Shown one piece after another: positions 6,918-17,300 of a stretch of 36,001 nt of DNA. Below the pieces are notes generated by a model that did not search any database, was not told the DNA's origin, and worked only from the letters and a program-made list of their open reading frames with translations. Both the position numbers and the translations under genes were made by a program. Position 1 is the first letter of the stretch. Every line of letters starts with the position of its first letter. This DNA comes from an uncultured Neglectibacter sp. Its GTDB lineage: Bacteria > Bacillota > Clostridia > Oscillospirales > Acutalibacteraceae. The DNA is taken from contig CAJFEW010000013.1 of assembly GCA_904374805.1 (NCBI GenBank), forward strand, positions 1-36,001, in the 5' to 3' direction.

Positions 6918-8027
6918 CTAGTGGAGCACAGCCTGCTCTGATTCCGGGTCAAACAAATGCATGCGAGAAAGGTCGAAGGCAATGGGGCAGCGGTCCCCCG
7001 CCTTAGCCTGGGAAGAGGGCTCCACCCGAGCCGTGAGGGCATTGCCCTCGCACTGCAGGTGCAGATAGGTCTCTGCGCCCATGCGTTCCACCACTTCCAC
7101 ATCCGCCCACGCGTGAGCGCCGCCCACCTTGTGCAGGAACGCCTCCTCGTCGTGCACGTCCTCCGGACGGATACCGAAAATCACCTTTTTGCCCACATAG
7201 GGGGCCAGGGCCTCCTCTTGGATCTTTTCCCCAGGAAGGGCCAGCGTACACGCCCCAAACGTCAGGCGGTACCCCTCCTCCTTTTGCAGCACGGCCTCCA
7301 CAAAGTTCATGGGAGGGGACCCCATAAAGCCTGCCACAAACATGTTGTCCGGGCGGTCATACAAATTCTGGGGGATATCCACCTGCTGCATGAAACCGTC
7401 CTTCATAACCACAATGCGGTCGCCCATGGTCATGGCCTCGGTTTGGTCGTGGGTGACATAGATAAAGGTGGCGCCCAAGCGCTGATGAAGTTTGGAGATT
7501 TCCGTGCGCATTTGCGCCCGGAGTTTCGCATCCAAATTGGAAAGGGGCTCGTCCAGCAAAAACACCTGGGGGTTTCGGACAATGGCCCGTCCCAAAGCCA
7601 CCCGCTGCCGTTGGCCGCCGGACATCGCTTTGGGTTTCCGGTCTAAAAGATAGGAGATGTCCAGTATTTCCGCAGCTTCCTCCACCCGGCGCCGAATTTC
7701 CTCTTTAGGCGTTTTCCGCATGCGCAAGCCGAAGGCCATGTTCTCAAACACCGTCATGTGCGGATACAGGGCATAGTTTTGGAAGACCATGGCGATATCC
7801 CGGTCTTTGGGCGGAATGGGATTGGCCAACGTATCTCCTATGTAGATTTCTCCCTGGGTGATCTCCTCCAAACCGGCGATCATGCGCAAGGTGGTGGACT
7901 TGCCGCAACCGGAAGGACCCACCAAAACCACAAATTCTTTGTCCTGAATTTCCAGGCTAAAATCTGTAACAGCCGCCACACCGCCGGCATATAGTTTACA
8001 CACATTCTTTAGGGTCACGCTTGCCAT
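6918..8027 (-). CDS. Sugar ABC transporter ATP-binding protein, MsmX/UgpC type
   Basis: This 369-residue ATPase belongs to the MalK/UgpC/MsmX group that powers carbohydrate importers from the cytoplasmic side. Visible motifs: Walker A GPSGCGKST (37-45), Q-loop FQNYALYPHMTV, signature MSGGQRQRVALGRAI, Walker B VFLLDEPLSNLD and H-loop YVTHD. The C-terminal ~130 residues form the TOBE/OB region typical of the group (FGIRPEDV). The ATG at 8027 follows AGGAGGG at ideal spacing and gives the normal MASVTLKNV start. No permease or binding protein lies near it. In Bacillus and streptococci such orphan ATPases (MsmX, MsmK) serve several sugar transporters, and that is the likely role here. Two tandem terminators close the unit. 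Confidence 0.93.
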   Translation of the reverse strand: MASVTLKNVCKLYAGGVAAVTDFSLEIQDKEFVVLVGPSGCGKSTTLRMIAGLEEITQGEIYIGDTLANPIPPKDRDIAMVFQNYALYPHMTVFENMAFGLRMRKTPKEEIRRRVEEAAEILDISYLLDRKPKAMSGGQRQRVALGRAIVRNPQVFLLDEPLSNLDAKLRAQMRTEISKLHQRLGATFIYVTHDQTEAMTMGDRIVVMKDGFMQQVDIPQNLYDRPDNMFVAGFMGSPPMNFVEAVLQKEEGYRLTFGACTLALPGEKIQEEALAPYVGKKVIFGIRPEDVHDEEAFLHKVGGAHAWADVEVVERMGAETYLHLQCEGNALTARVEPSSQAKAGDRCPIAFDLSRMHLFDPESEQAVLH

Positions 8028-8098
8028 GGGCAAATCCCTCCTGCCTGTTCTCAAACCTGGGAAAAGGACGATTGCTTATCCCACTTGAAATCACTTTT

Positions 8099-8127
8099 AG
8101 TATAACAGATTCTATACAGGTGGAAAA
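8099..8127 (-). promoter_or_regulatory. Possible promoter of the MsmX/UgpC-type gene
   Basis: On the minus strand TATACT (8099-8104) is a good -10 box, with TTTTCC (8122-8127) 17 bases upstream as a poor -35. The weak -35 could mean activator dependence. I found no convincing CcpA site here. Confidence 0.4.
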
Positions 8128-8158
8128 GTTATCATTTGCCCAAAGATTGTTTTACGCA

Positions 8159-8177
8159 TTTATGGAGAATCCATAAA
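8159..8177 (-). terminator. AT-rich hairpin after the rsuA-type gene
   Basis: TTTATGGA (8159-8166) pairs with TCCATAAA (8170-8177) around a 3-base loop, just after the stop codon of the pseudouridine synthase. The following minus-strand sequence lacks a long U-tract, so termination is uncertain. Confidence 0.35.
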
Positions 8178-8187
8178 ACCCAAAATT

Positions 8188-8919
8188 TTATTTCTGTTTT
8201 CGTGTATTTTGCTGTGTGAAAATCTGAGAAATTTCTGCATCTTCCAGTTGTCTGTACTGTCCCTCCCGCAAGGCGGGGTCCAGCTCCAAACCGCCGATCC
8301 GCAGACGCTCCAGCTCCAACACCTGTTTTCCCACGGCTTGAAACATGCGCTTCACCTGGTGAAACCGCCCCTCGTGGATTTCCACCAAGCCAATGCGGGG
8401 ATTTCCCTCCTCCCAGCTGAGCCGGGCAGGGGCATACCGCTCCTCTCCCCAGGAGATTCCCTCCCTAAAGGCCTGACAATCCTCCCGGGTCAAGGGAGCG
8501 TCCAGCTGTGCCCGGTACAGTTTGTACACATGGCTTTTGGGCGCCAGCATGCGGTGGGCCAATGCCCCGTCGTCTGTAAGCAGCAGGAGCCCTGTGGTAT
8601 CCTTGTCCAGACGGCCCGCCGGAAAGAGCCCCCGGCGGCGCAACTCCTCCGGGAGCAAATCCAGGACGGTGGAAGCCCGGGCGTCTTCCGTAGCGGAAAG
8701 AACGCCCTTGGGCTTATGCATCATCACATACACATGCTTTTGATAGGAGACGGGGCGGCCCTCCACTTCCACAACATCCGACTCCGGCTCCACCTTGCTC
8801 CCAGGATCCCGGACGGGCACACCGTTTACGGTCACCCTGCCTCCACGGATCCACTTGCCCACGTCTTTTCGGCTTCCCTCTCCCTGGGAGGCTAAAAACT
8901 TATCCAGCCTCTCTGCCAT
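8188..8919 (-). CDS. 16S rRNA pseudouridine synthase, RsuA/RluB family
   Basis: The enzyme converts a specific uridine in ribosomal RNA to pseudouridine. From the ATG at 8919 it has 243 residues. An N-terminal S4 RNA-binding domain (about 3-58, RLDKFLASQGEGSRKDV) is followed by the catalytic domain with motif AGRLDKDTTGLLLLTDDG and nucleophile Asp105. The TTGLLLLTDDG form is closer to RsuA (16S U516) than to RluB (23S), so RsuA is favoured. A GTG three codons earlier (8928) is also possible: the AAGGAAAGGA tract serves either start. The DUF4830-type gene lies 70-80 bases upstream on the same strand and is probably co-transcribed. The end is marked by an AT-rich hairpin. Confidence 0.92.
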   Translation of the reverse strand: MAERLDKFLASQGEGSRKDVGKWIRGGRVTVNGVPVRDPGSKVEPESDVVEVEGRPVSYQKHVYVMMHKPKGVLSATEDARASTVLDLLPEELRRRGLFPAGRLDKDTTGLLLLTDDGALAHRMLAPKSHVYKLYRAQLDAPLTREDCQAFREGISWGEERYAPARLSWEEGNPRIGLVEIHEGRFHQVKRMFQAVGKQVLELERLRIGGLELDPALREGQYRQLEDAEISQIFTQQNTRKQK

Positions 8920-8996
8920 GCGTTGCACATTCCTTTCCTTCTTGACTTTCTTTTCCCAGAAGTACCTGGGACTTTCTCTGCGTTCCAGGGGCCGCC

Positions 8997-9659
8997 TCAG
9001 TCCACAGGATACGCCTCTTCCGGCAGGACCTCTCCTGCTGCCTCCGTCTCCACAGAAGGCGTTTGGGTCCCCTCCGTTTGAGCAGGCTCCTCTTGGGCCA
9101 CTTGGCTGCTATCGGAGGACAGTTCCGAGCTTTCTGCAGCAGGAGAGGGAGTGGCCGTCGCTTCCGCCTGGGAACTTTCCGTCCCGCTCTCCTGGGGCAT
9201 GCCAAAGTGGGCACTGTCCGGGGCAAAGCCGTGCATAAAGCCGTCCACCTGAGTGCTGGCCACATCCCCTCCGATGATCTGGTCCCCGTAGACCAGCAGC
9301 GTGGCATACACCTCCGGATCATTGGGGTGGTTTTCAATTTTGTAGAGATATTGGGTGCAGATCTCCCCGGCATAGGGCTTTAAGTCAAAGCCTTGCGCCT
9401 GCTGCATCACATTGTACGCTGTGTACACATCGTTGAACTCTGCGGGGATCATCACTTCCCGGGTTTCCACAGGCTCGGTCTGCACCTGCCAGCCAAAGCT
9501 CTCCAGAAAAGCCACCCGCTCTTCGTTGGTTCCACCGGACACCGGAGGCGCCGCCTCCTCTTCCCTGCCCTGCAGAAGCAGGCAGGCTCCCACCACGATG
9601 ACAGCCAGAAGCAAAAAGGCCACAATGCGTTTTCGATTAGCTTTCAGCGATACAACCAT
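8997..9659 (-). CDS. DUF4830-type membrane-anchored protein
   Basis: The 220-residue protein has a short basic N-terminus (KANRKR), one hydrophobic helix at about 12-30, and an extracytoplasmic domain. Residues about 43-150 (ERVAFLESFGW, IPAEFNDVYTAYN, VYGDQIIGGDV, DGFMHGF) match what I recall of DUF4830, a small domain found in clostridia with no known function. The C-terminal ~65 residues are a low-complexity Ser/Glu/Thr/Pro tail that looks disordered. It is therefore probably anchored with the domain outside; a lipobox is not obvious. The ATG at 9659 is preceded by GAGAGGAACGGTGGAAAG. That ribosome binding site is the 3' arm of a perfect 11-bp hairpin, which suggests translational control. 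The RsuA-type gene follows. Confidence 0.82.
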   Translation of the reverse strand: MVVSLKANRKRIVAFLLLAVIVVGACLLLQGREEEAAPPVSGGTNEERVAFLESFGWQVQTEPVETREVMIPAEFNDVYTAYNVMQQAQGFDLKPYAGEICTQYLYKIENHPNDPEVYATLLVYGDQIIGGDVASTQVDGFMHGFAPDSAHFGMPQESGTESSQAEATATPSPAAESSELSSDSSQVAQEEPAQTEGTQTPSVETEAAGEVLPEEAYPVD

Positions 9660-9666
9660 CTTTCCA

Positions 9667-9713
9667 CCGTTCCTCTCTGTTGAGTCCTTGTGGCATACCT
9701 ATGAGAGGAACGG
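9667..9713 (-). promoter_or_regulatory. Perfect 11-bp hairpin covering the ribosome binding site of the DUF4830-type gene
   Basis: On the minus-strand RNA, CCGTTCCTCTC (from 9713-9703) is fully complementary to GAGAGGAACGG (9677-9667), with a 25-base loop. The 3' arm holds the GAGAGG ribosome binding site for the ATG at 9659, while the 5' arm resembles anti-Shine-Dalgarno sequence. Folding would block initiation. No known riboswitch or protein-site consensus was recognised. Confidence 0.55.
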
Positions 9714-9808
9714 AAAAGATATGCCTTTGGACGAGGCACTGGCGGCGGCTGCGTTTTACAGGTCCGTCTCGCCAGCCGATTGCCGGCGCCCCAAGAGGCG
9801 TTCCGAAA

Positions 9809-9821
9809 AGAACCTGGTTCT
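9809..9821 (-). terminator. Small hairpin at the end of the phosphopantetheinyl transferase gene
   Basis: AGAAC and GTTCT form a 5-bp stem with a 3-base loop overlapping the stop codon, followed on the minus strand by TTTTC. The stem is short, so read-through into the DUF4830-type gene 160 bases on is likely. Apart from this and the 9667-9713 hairpin, the stretch 9660-9819 holds no gene I can support. Confidence 0.3.
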
Positions 9822-10392
9822 ATGCAAATTCCACCCAGTGGACACCGGTAAAGCGCTCTGTTCGAGAGGCGGCGGAAATCACCCTGCCCTCCCCGCCGGG
9901 GAATTGGGAAAGCCGCACCTGGGGGTCTACAAAGCAGGGCTCTCCCTGGCGAAAGGTGAAGGCTGCATTTCGAAGGCCATACCCCAGTCCCCGGCCGGAA
10001 AGTTTCAGGACACTCTCCTTTAAAGTCCAGAGAGAGAGAAACGCTGCCTGCCGGTCCCGTTGCAAAGTCAGCCAGTTGAGCTCTTCCTGGGTACAAACCC
10101 GGCGGGCCAACCCCTCTTTATAGGGGCGAGGTGCTTCTGCGTCCACCCCCAAGGGGGCCATGCTCAAGCCGCAGCAAACCAAGCCCCGGGTGTGGCTCAC
10201 ATTAAAGTGGACGGAACACTGTGGGAAATAGGGTTTTCCGGAAGGACTTTTTGCCCGCTCCAGCTGGGAAAGATCCAACCCAAATTCCTCCTGGAGGGCC
10301 CACCGGAGCAACTGCTCCGACAGGGCCCGCTGGTGGGCCACCTCTTCCCGCCGGCTGGCAAACTGTCCCTGGTACCGCACTGCGTACAGCAT
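9820..10392 (-). CDS. 4'-phosphopantetheinyl transferase, Sfp superfamily
   Basis: Enzymes of this family move phosphopantetheine from coenzyme A to a serine on carrier proteins. The 190-residue protein has the two signature motifs: LGVDAE at 81-86 (metal-binding Asp84 and Glu86) and SLWTLKESVLKLSGRGL at 120-136 (Glu126 as further ligand, Lys130). HFNVSHTRGLVCC (62-74) is the usual SH motif upstream. It is somewhat short for Sfp (about 220). No polyketide or peptide synthetase gene is in the window, so the target could be the fatty-acid carrier protein or a system elsewhere. The ATG at 10392 follows GGGGAGGGGAG and gives the family-like start; a longer reading to 10533 has no ribosome binding site and would run into the ppdK terminator region. 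Confidence 0.88.
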   Translation of the reverse strand: MLYAVRYQGQFASRREEVAHQRALSEQLLRWALQEEFGLDLSQLERAKSPSGKPYFPQCSVHFNVSHTRGLVCCGLSMAPLGVDAEAPRPYKEGLARRVCTQEELNWLTLQRDRQAAFLSLWTLKESVLKLSGRGLGYGLRNAAFTFRQGEPCFVDPQVRLSQFPGGEGRVISAASRTERFTGVHWVEFA

Positions 10393-10423
10393 GGGCTCCC
10401 CTCCCCTGGTTTTCCGTTTCTCT

Positions 10424-10453
10424 ATTGTAGCACAGTTCCCGGAAAATGAGAAG
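10424..10453 (-). promoter_or_regulatory. Probable promoter of the phosphopantetheinyl transferase gene
   Basis: On the minus strand TACAAT (10424-10429) is a good -10 box. TTCTCA, 18 bases upstream (10448-10453), is a weak -35. The leader is about 25 bases. Confidence 0.5.
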
Positions 10454-10530
10454 AGAGGGCTTTTCCGGACAATCCATCCCACTGGGAAACGGGCGGTTTG
10501 CTCAGAGCCCAGAGAGATGTGGAGAGACAA

Positions 10531-10565
10531 CAAAAAAGAAGGCTGTGAATCGCTTCACAGCCTTC
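10531..10565 (-). terminator. Strong terminator of ppdK
   Basis: A perfect 12-bp stem (GAAGGCTGTGAA at 10538-10549, TTCACAGCCTTC at 10554-10565) has a 4-base loop. On the minus strand it is followed by TTTTTTG. It closes the ppdK transcript about 45 bases after the stop codon. A small GCGGC/GCCGC hairpin lies between. Confidence 0.92.
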
Positions 10566-10611
10566 TCTGCGGCTCACGCCGCGTAATAGGACATTGTTAC
10601 TCCCTTAGCTC

Positions 10612-13248
<2,637 letters not shown>

Positions 13249-13373
13249 TGGTAACTACCTCCTAATAATGTTCAACCGGACGCTGGCCCCATGTGCGCGG
13301 CCCTTCCGGGTGACAGCAGAGTGGAACGCCCGGGCAGGCTGAAAAAGCCCGTCCTATGGGTTTCCTACTACGA

Positions 13374-13402
13374 ATTATAACAAAGTCTCTGGGAAAATTC
13401 CA
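13374..13402 (-). promoter_or_regulatory. Probable promoter of ppdK
   Basis: On the minus strand TATAAT (13374-13379) is perfect, but the hexamer 17 bases upstream (TGGAAT, 13397-13402) is a weak -35. The leader of about 120 bases contains a CGGGC/GCCCG hairpin (about 13330-13352) and is otherwise unremarkable. The upstream DNA (13380-13480) is AT-rich. Confidence 0.5.
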
Positions 13403-13482
13403 TAGCAAATTGCAAGATTTTCAAATATTTTTCCTATCTTTTTGGAAAAGCAGGGCATTTCTTCGCCCTCCCCCTTTCAGAC

Positions 13483-13511
13483 TTGCAAAAGGACGCCATT
13501 TCTGGCATAAT
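13483..13511 (+). promoter_or_regulatory. Sigma-A promoter of pth (and probably mfd)
   Basis: TTGCAA (13483-13488), 17 bases, then CATAAT (13506-13511). It is divergent from the ppdK promoter, about 100 bases away. The leader to the pth start is about 145 bases. Confidence 0.7.
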
Positions 13512-13583
13512 AGGTATATATACGCCTTTTGGAAAGTCTGCGGCAGGGACAGCGTCTGGAGGACATGGCCTGGCAGGCTGGAA

Positions 13584-13636
13584 AGGCGCGCTTTTTTGCG
13601 CCTGCATTTCTCCGGGAAAGGAAAGCCACTCCTTTC
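13584..13636 (+). other. Two tandem hairpins in the pth leader
   Basis: AGGCGC (13584-13589) pairs with GCGCCT (13598-13603) around a T-rich loop. GAAAGGA (13616-13622) pairs with TCCTTTC (13630-13636) around a 7-base loop; a short T-run follows at 13642-13646. The second resembles a weak attenuator placed before the GGGAGG ribosome binding site. Confidence 0.4.
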
Positions 13637-13663
13637 TCTACTTTTTGGGAGGTCTCAAAAACT

Positions 13664-14269
13664 ATGCCCCTATTTTTTTCCAAACACGCCCCCGGCCCTG
13701 TGGAATTTCTCCTGGTGGGTTTGGGCAACCCTGGCAAGCAGTACGAAAATACCCGGCACAACGCGGGCTTTATGGCGGTGGACCGCATCGCGGAAAAACA
13801 GCACGCAGCGCCGCTCAAGCGCATAAAATTCAAAGGCACTGTGGGTGAGTGTTCCCTGGGAGGGAAACGCGTGCTGCTGTTAAAGCCCTCCACGTACATG
13901 AACCTGAGCGGACAATCTGTCACCGAGGCCATGGCCTTTTACAAGCTCCCCCCAGAGAAGGTGCTGGTGCTTTTTGACGACATCAACCTGGAGCCGGGCA
14001 AGCTGCGCATCCGGCGCAAAGGCAGCGACGGGGGCCACAACGGCATGAAAAATATCATCTATCTCTCCGGCTCCGACCAATTCCCCAGGATAAAATTGGG
14101 TGTGGGCAAAAAGCCTCATCCCGACTACAATCTGGCTGACTGGGTTCTCTCCCGCTTTACAGAGCAGGAGCAGAAGGATCTTTCCCTGGCCCTGGAGAAC
14201 GCCGCTGCAGCGGCGGAGCTGATTGTCCGCGGGGACATCGACCGGGCCATGAACCTGTACAACAGCTGA
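13664..14269 (+). CDS. pth: Peptidyl-tRNA hydrolase
   Basis: Pth releases peptides from prematurely dropped peptidyl-tRNAs so that the tRNAs can be reused. The predicted 201 residues carry the family motifs: VGLGNPGKQYENTRHNAGF (Asn22, catalytic His32), KPSTYMNLSG (Asn80), FDDINLEPGKLRIR (Asp105) and GSDGGHNGMK (Asn126). The frame is open from 13529, but the ATG at 13664 is chosen because GGGAGG lies 11 bases before it and the upstream stretch is leader sequence with hairpins. A 10-residue extension before the usual core start is slightly long. mfd starts 85 bases downstream; the pth-mfd neighbourhood is common in Firmicutes. Confidence 0.96.
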   Translation: MPLFFSKHAPGPVEFLLVGLGNPGKQYENTRHNAGFMAVDRIAEKQHAAPLKRIKFKGTVGECSLGGKRVLLLKPSTYMNLSGQSVTEAMAFYKLPPEKVLVLFDDINLEPGKLRIRRKGSDGGHNGMKNIIYLSGSDQFPRIKLGVGKKPHPDYNLADWVLSRFTEQEQKDLSLALENAAAAAELIVRGDIDRAMNLYNS

Positions 14270-14354
14270 ACGCTGCCCGTCCGCCCCAGGCCGGGCCGCA
14301 CCCGTTGGGGCGATTCTGTCTACCCATAAAACATGAAAGGAGGGAACGCTTGGA

Positions 14355-17300
14355 ATGGAAGTCGTTCGCAACGCCCTGTCCCATTGGCCGGATTACATCC
14401 GCCTGGAAGAGGCAGTCAAAAACCAGGCGGTGCCTGCGGCGGTCACCGGCGTCTCGGAAATTCACAAAAGCTGCCTGCTGGCCGCCCTTAGGAAGAGCAC
14501 GGGCAGGCGGCTCCTGTTGGTGGCCGGGGACGAAGGGGAAGCCCAGCGTTTTCAGGAGGACTTGTTCTCCCTGGGGCTGCGCCCTGTCTTTTACCCTTTG
14601 CGGGATTTTTGCTTTCGAGATACCACCGGCGTCTCCCACGAATACGAACGCCTGCGGCTGGAAGCCCTCTCGCAGCTGCAAAGCGGCCGCTGCGATTGTG
14701 TGATCGCCTGCATCGACGCTGCCCTGCAGTACACCATCCCTCCAAAGGAGCTGGAAAAGCGCCTCTTCCCTGTGGAGGCGGGCGCCGCTTCGGAGATGGA
14801 CGCCTTGGTCAAAGCGCTGGTCCAGTGCGGCTACACCCGGGAGGACCAGATCGAGGGGCCCGGCCAGTTCAGCCGCCGGGGCGGCATTGTAGACTTTTAC
14901 TCCCCTGGGGCCAGCGCTCCCGTGCGGGTGGAGTTCTGGGGGGATGAAATTGACTCCCTCTCCTACTTCGATCTGGACAGCCAGCGCCGCACCGAGCCGG
15001 TGGACGCGGTGATGCTGGCCCCCTGCGTAGAGGTGATTCCGGAGAACCCGATCATTTTGGCGCAGAAAATAGAGAAGCTGGCCTCCTCCCTGCGGGGAAA
15101 AACGGCCCCCAAAGCCAAAGAAATCCTGCGCGGAGAAGGGGAAAAACTGAAAAATGGCCTGCACATCGGCTCTCTGGACAAGTTTCTCCCCTTGGTCTAC
15201 GGAGAGACCGCCACTTTATTCGACTACTTTCCCAGGGAGACCAGCCTGCTGGTTTTTTCGGAGGGCAACAAACTGAAAGAGCGCATGCGCACCTCCCTCT
15301 GGCAGTGGGGCGAGGACCTGAAAAGCTTTTTGGCCGAAGGGGTGCTGTGCAAGGGTTTGGATCATTACAGCGAAGATTGGGAGTACGCCCTGGGAAGGGC
15401 CCAGCACGCCCCCACCCTGTTTCTGGACCTGTTCGCCCGGGGCGCCTATGAAATCCCCACCCGCACGCTGGTCAATGTAAACGTCAAACAGCTGCCGGTT
15501 TGGGCGGGAGGCACCCAGCTGCTGGCGGACGACCTGCGGCCCCTGCTGGATTTGGGCCGGGCCTGTGTGGTGCTCTGCGGCACGCCTCGGGCGGGGATCG
15601 CCTTGGCGGAGGATTTAAAGGCCATGGGCCTTCCCGCCGGCTATCTGGAAACCGTTTCCACGGCGGCGCCGGGCACTGTCACCGTCACCCCCGGGACGCT
15701 GTCCGCCGGCTTTGAGCTGCCGGAAGCGAACTTTGCCCTGCTCTCCCACGGCAGGATGGCCGCCGTCAAACAGAAGAAACGCAAGCGGGACAAAAACAGC
15801 AAGGAGATCTCCAGTTTATCGGAACTGTCGCCAGGGGACTATGTGGTCCACGCCACCCACGGCATCGGCCTGTTTGAGGGCATTCACAAGCTGGAGATGA
15901 ACGGCGTCACCAAGGACTACATCAAGGTGCGCTATGCCAAAAACGACACTCTGTACGTACCGGTGACCCAGCTGGACCTGGTGAGCAAGTACATCGGGCC
16001 CCGGGAAGATTCGGCGGTGAAGCTCAGCCGGCTGGGCGGAGCCGATTGGCAGCGGCAGAAGACCAAGGTGCGCAAGGCGGTCAAAGACATTGCCAAGGAA
16101 CTGATTCAGCTGTACGCCCAGCGCATGCAGCAGAAGGGCTTTGCCTTCCCCCCCGACGGGGAGTGGCAGCACGACTTTGAGTCCCACTTTGCCTTTGAGG
16201 AGACCGAGGACCAGCTTCGGTGCATCCAAGAGATCAAGGACGACATGGAACGGGAAGTGCCCATGGACCGGCTGCTGTGCGGAGACGTGGGCTTCGGCAA
16301 GACGGAGGTGGCCCTGCGGGCGGCCTTCAAGTGCGTCACCGCCGGCAAACAGTGCGCCATTTTGGTGCCCACCACCATTTTGGCCTGGCAGCACTACCAG
16401 ACCATCCTCCGCCGGATGGAGGGGTTTCCGGTAGACGTGGAGCTGCTCTCCCGGTTCCGCACTCCCCGGCAGCAGGACGAAATTCTCCGGAAAGTGCGCC
16501 GGGGCAGCATCGACATTGTGGTAGGCACCCACCGGTTGGTGAGCAAAGACGTGAAATTCCACGACCTGGGATTGGTGGTCATTGACGAAGAGCAGCGCTT
16601 TGGGGTGGCCCAAAAGGAAAAACTGAAAGAGGTGTGCCACACCGCCGACGTGCTGACCCTTTCCGCTACGCCCATTCCCCGCACTCTGAACATGGCCCTC
16701 TCGGGCATTCGGGACATGTCGGTGATTGAGGAAGCTCCCCACGACCGGCACCCGGTGCAGACCTATGTGCTGGAGTACGACGGGGGCGTAATCGCCGACG
16801 CCATTCGCCGGGAGCTGCGCCGGGGCGGCCAAGTGTATTACCTGCACAACGACGTGGCCTCCATCCAGCAGACGGTGGCCCGGCTGCAGCAGCTGGTGCC
16901 GGAGGCCCGCTACGGGGTGGGCCACGGCAAAATGAACGAGGAGGAACTCTCTGAGGTGTGGCGGCAGCTGCTGGACCACGAGATCGATGTGCTGGTGTGC
17001 ACCACCATCATTGAGACCGGGGTGGATGTGCCCATGGCCAACACGCTGATCATTGAAAACGCCGACCGGATGGGCCTCTCCCAGCTGCACCAGCTCCGAG
17101 GCCGGGTGGGCCGCAGCAGCCGGCGGGCTTACGCCTATCTCACCTACACGCCCAACAAGGCTCTGACGGAGATCGCCCAGAAACGGCTTTCCGCCATTCG
17201 GGAATTTACGGAGTTTGGCTCGGGCTTTAAGATCGCCATGCGCGACCTGGAAATCCGAGGCGCTGGGAATATTCTGGGCGGGGAACAGCACGGCCACATG

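Noticed and set aside
9721..10023. Plus-strand open frame beginning ATGCCTTTGGACGAG, with a purine-rich stretch upstream.
   Set aside because: Most of it is antisense to the phosphopantetheinyl transferase, and its GAGAGGAACGG is better explained as the hairpin arm for the minus-strand gene.
13529..13663. A longer N-terminus for Pth starting at a TTG near 13529.
   Set aside because: No ribosome binding site at that point, hairpins lie in the stretch, and the Pth core begins only after 13664.
15816..17297. Long minus-strand open frame inside mfd.
   Set aside because: It lies entirely within mfd, with no ribosome binding site and no domain pattern.
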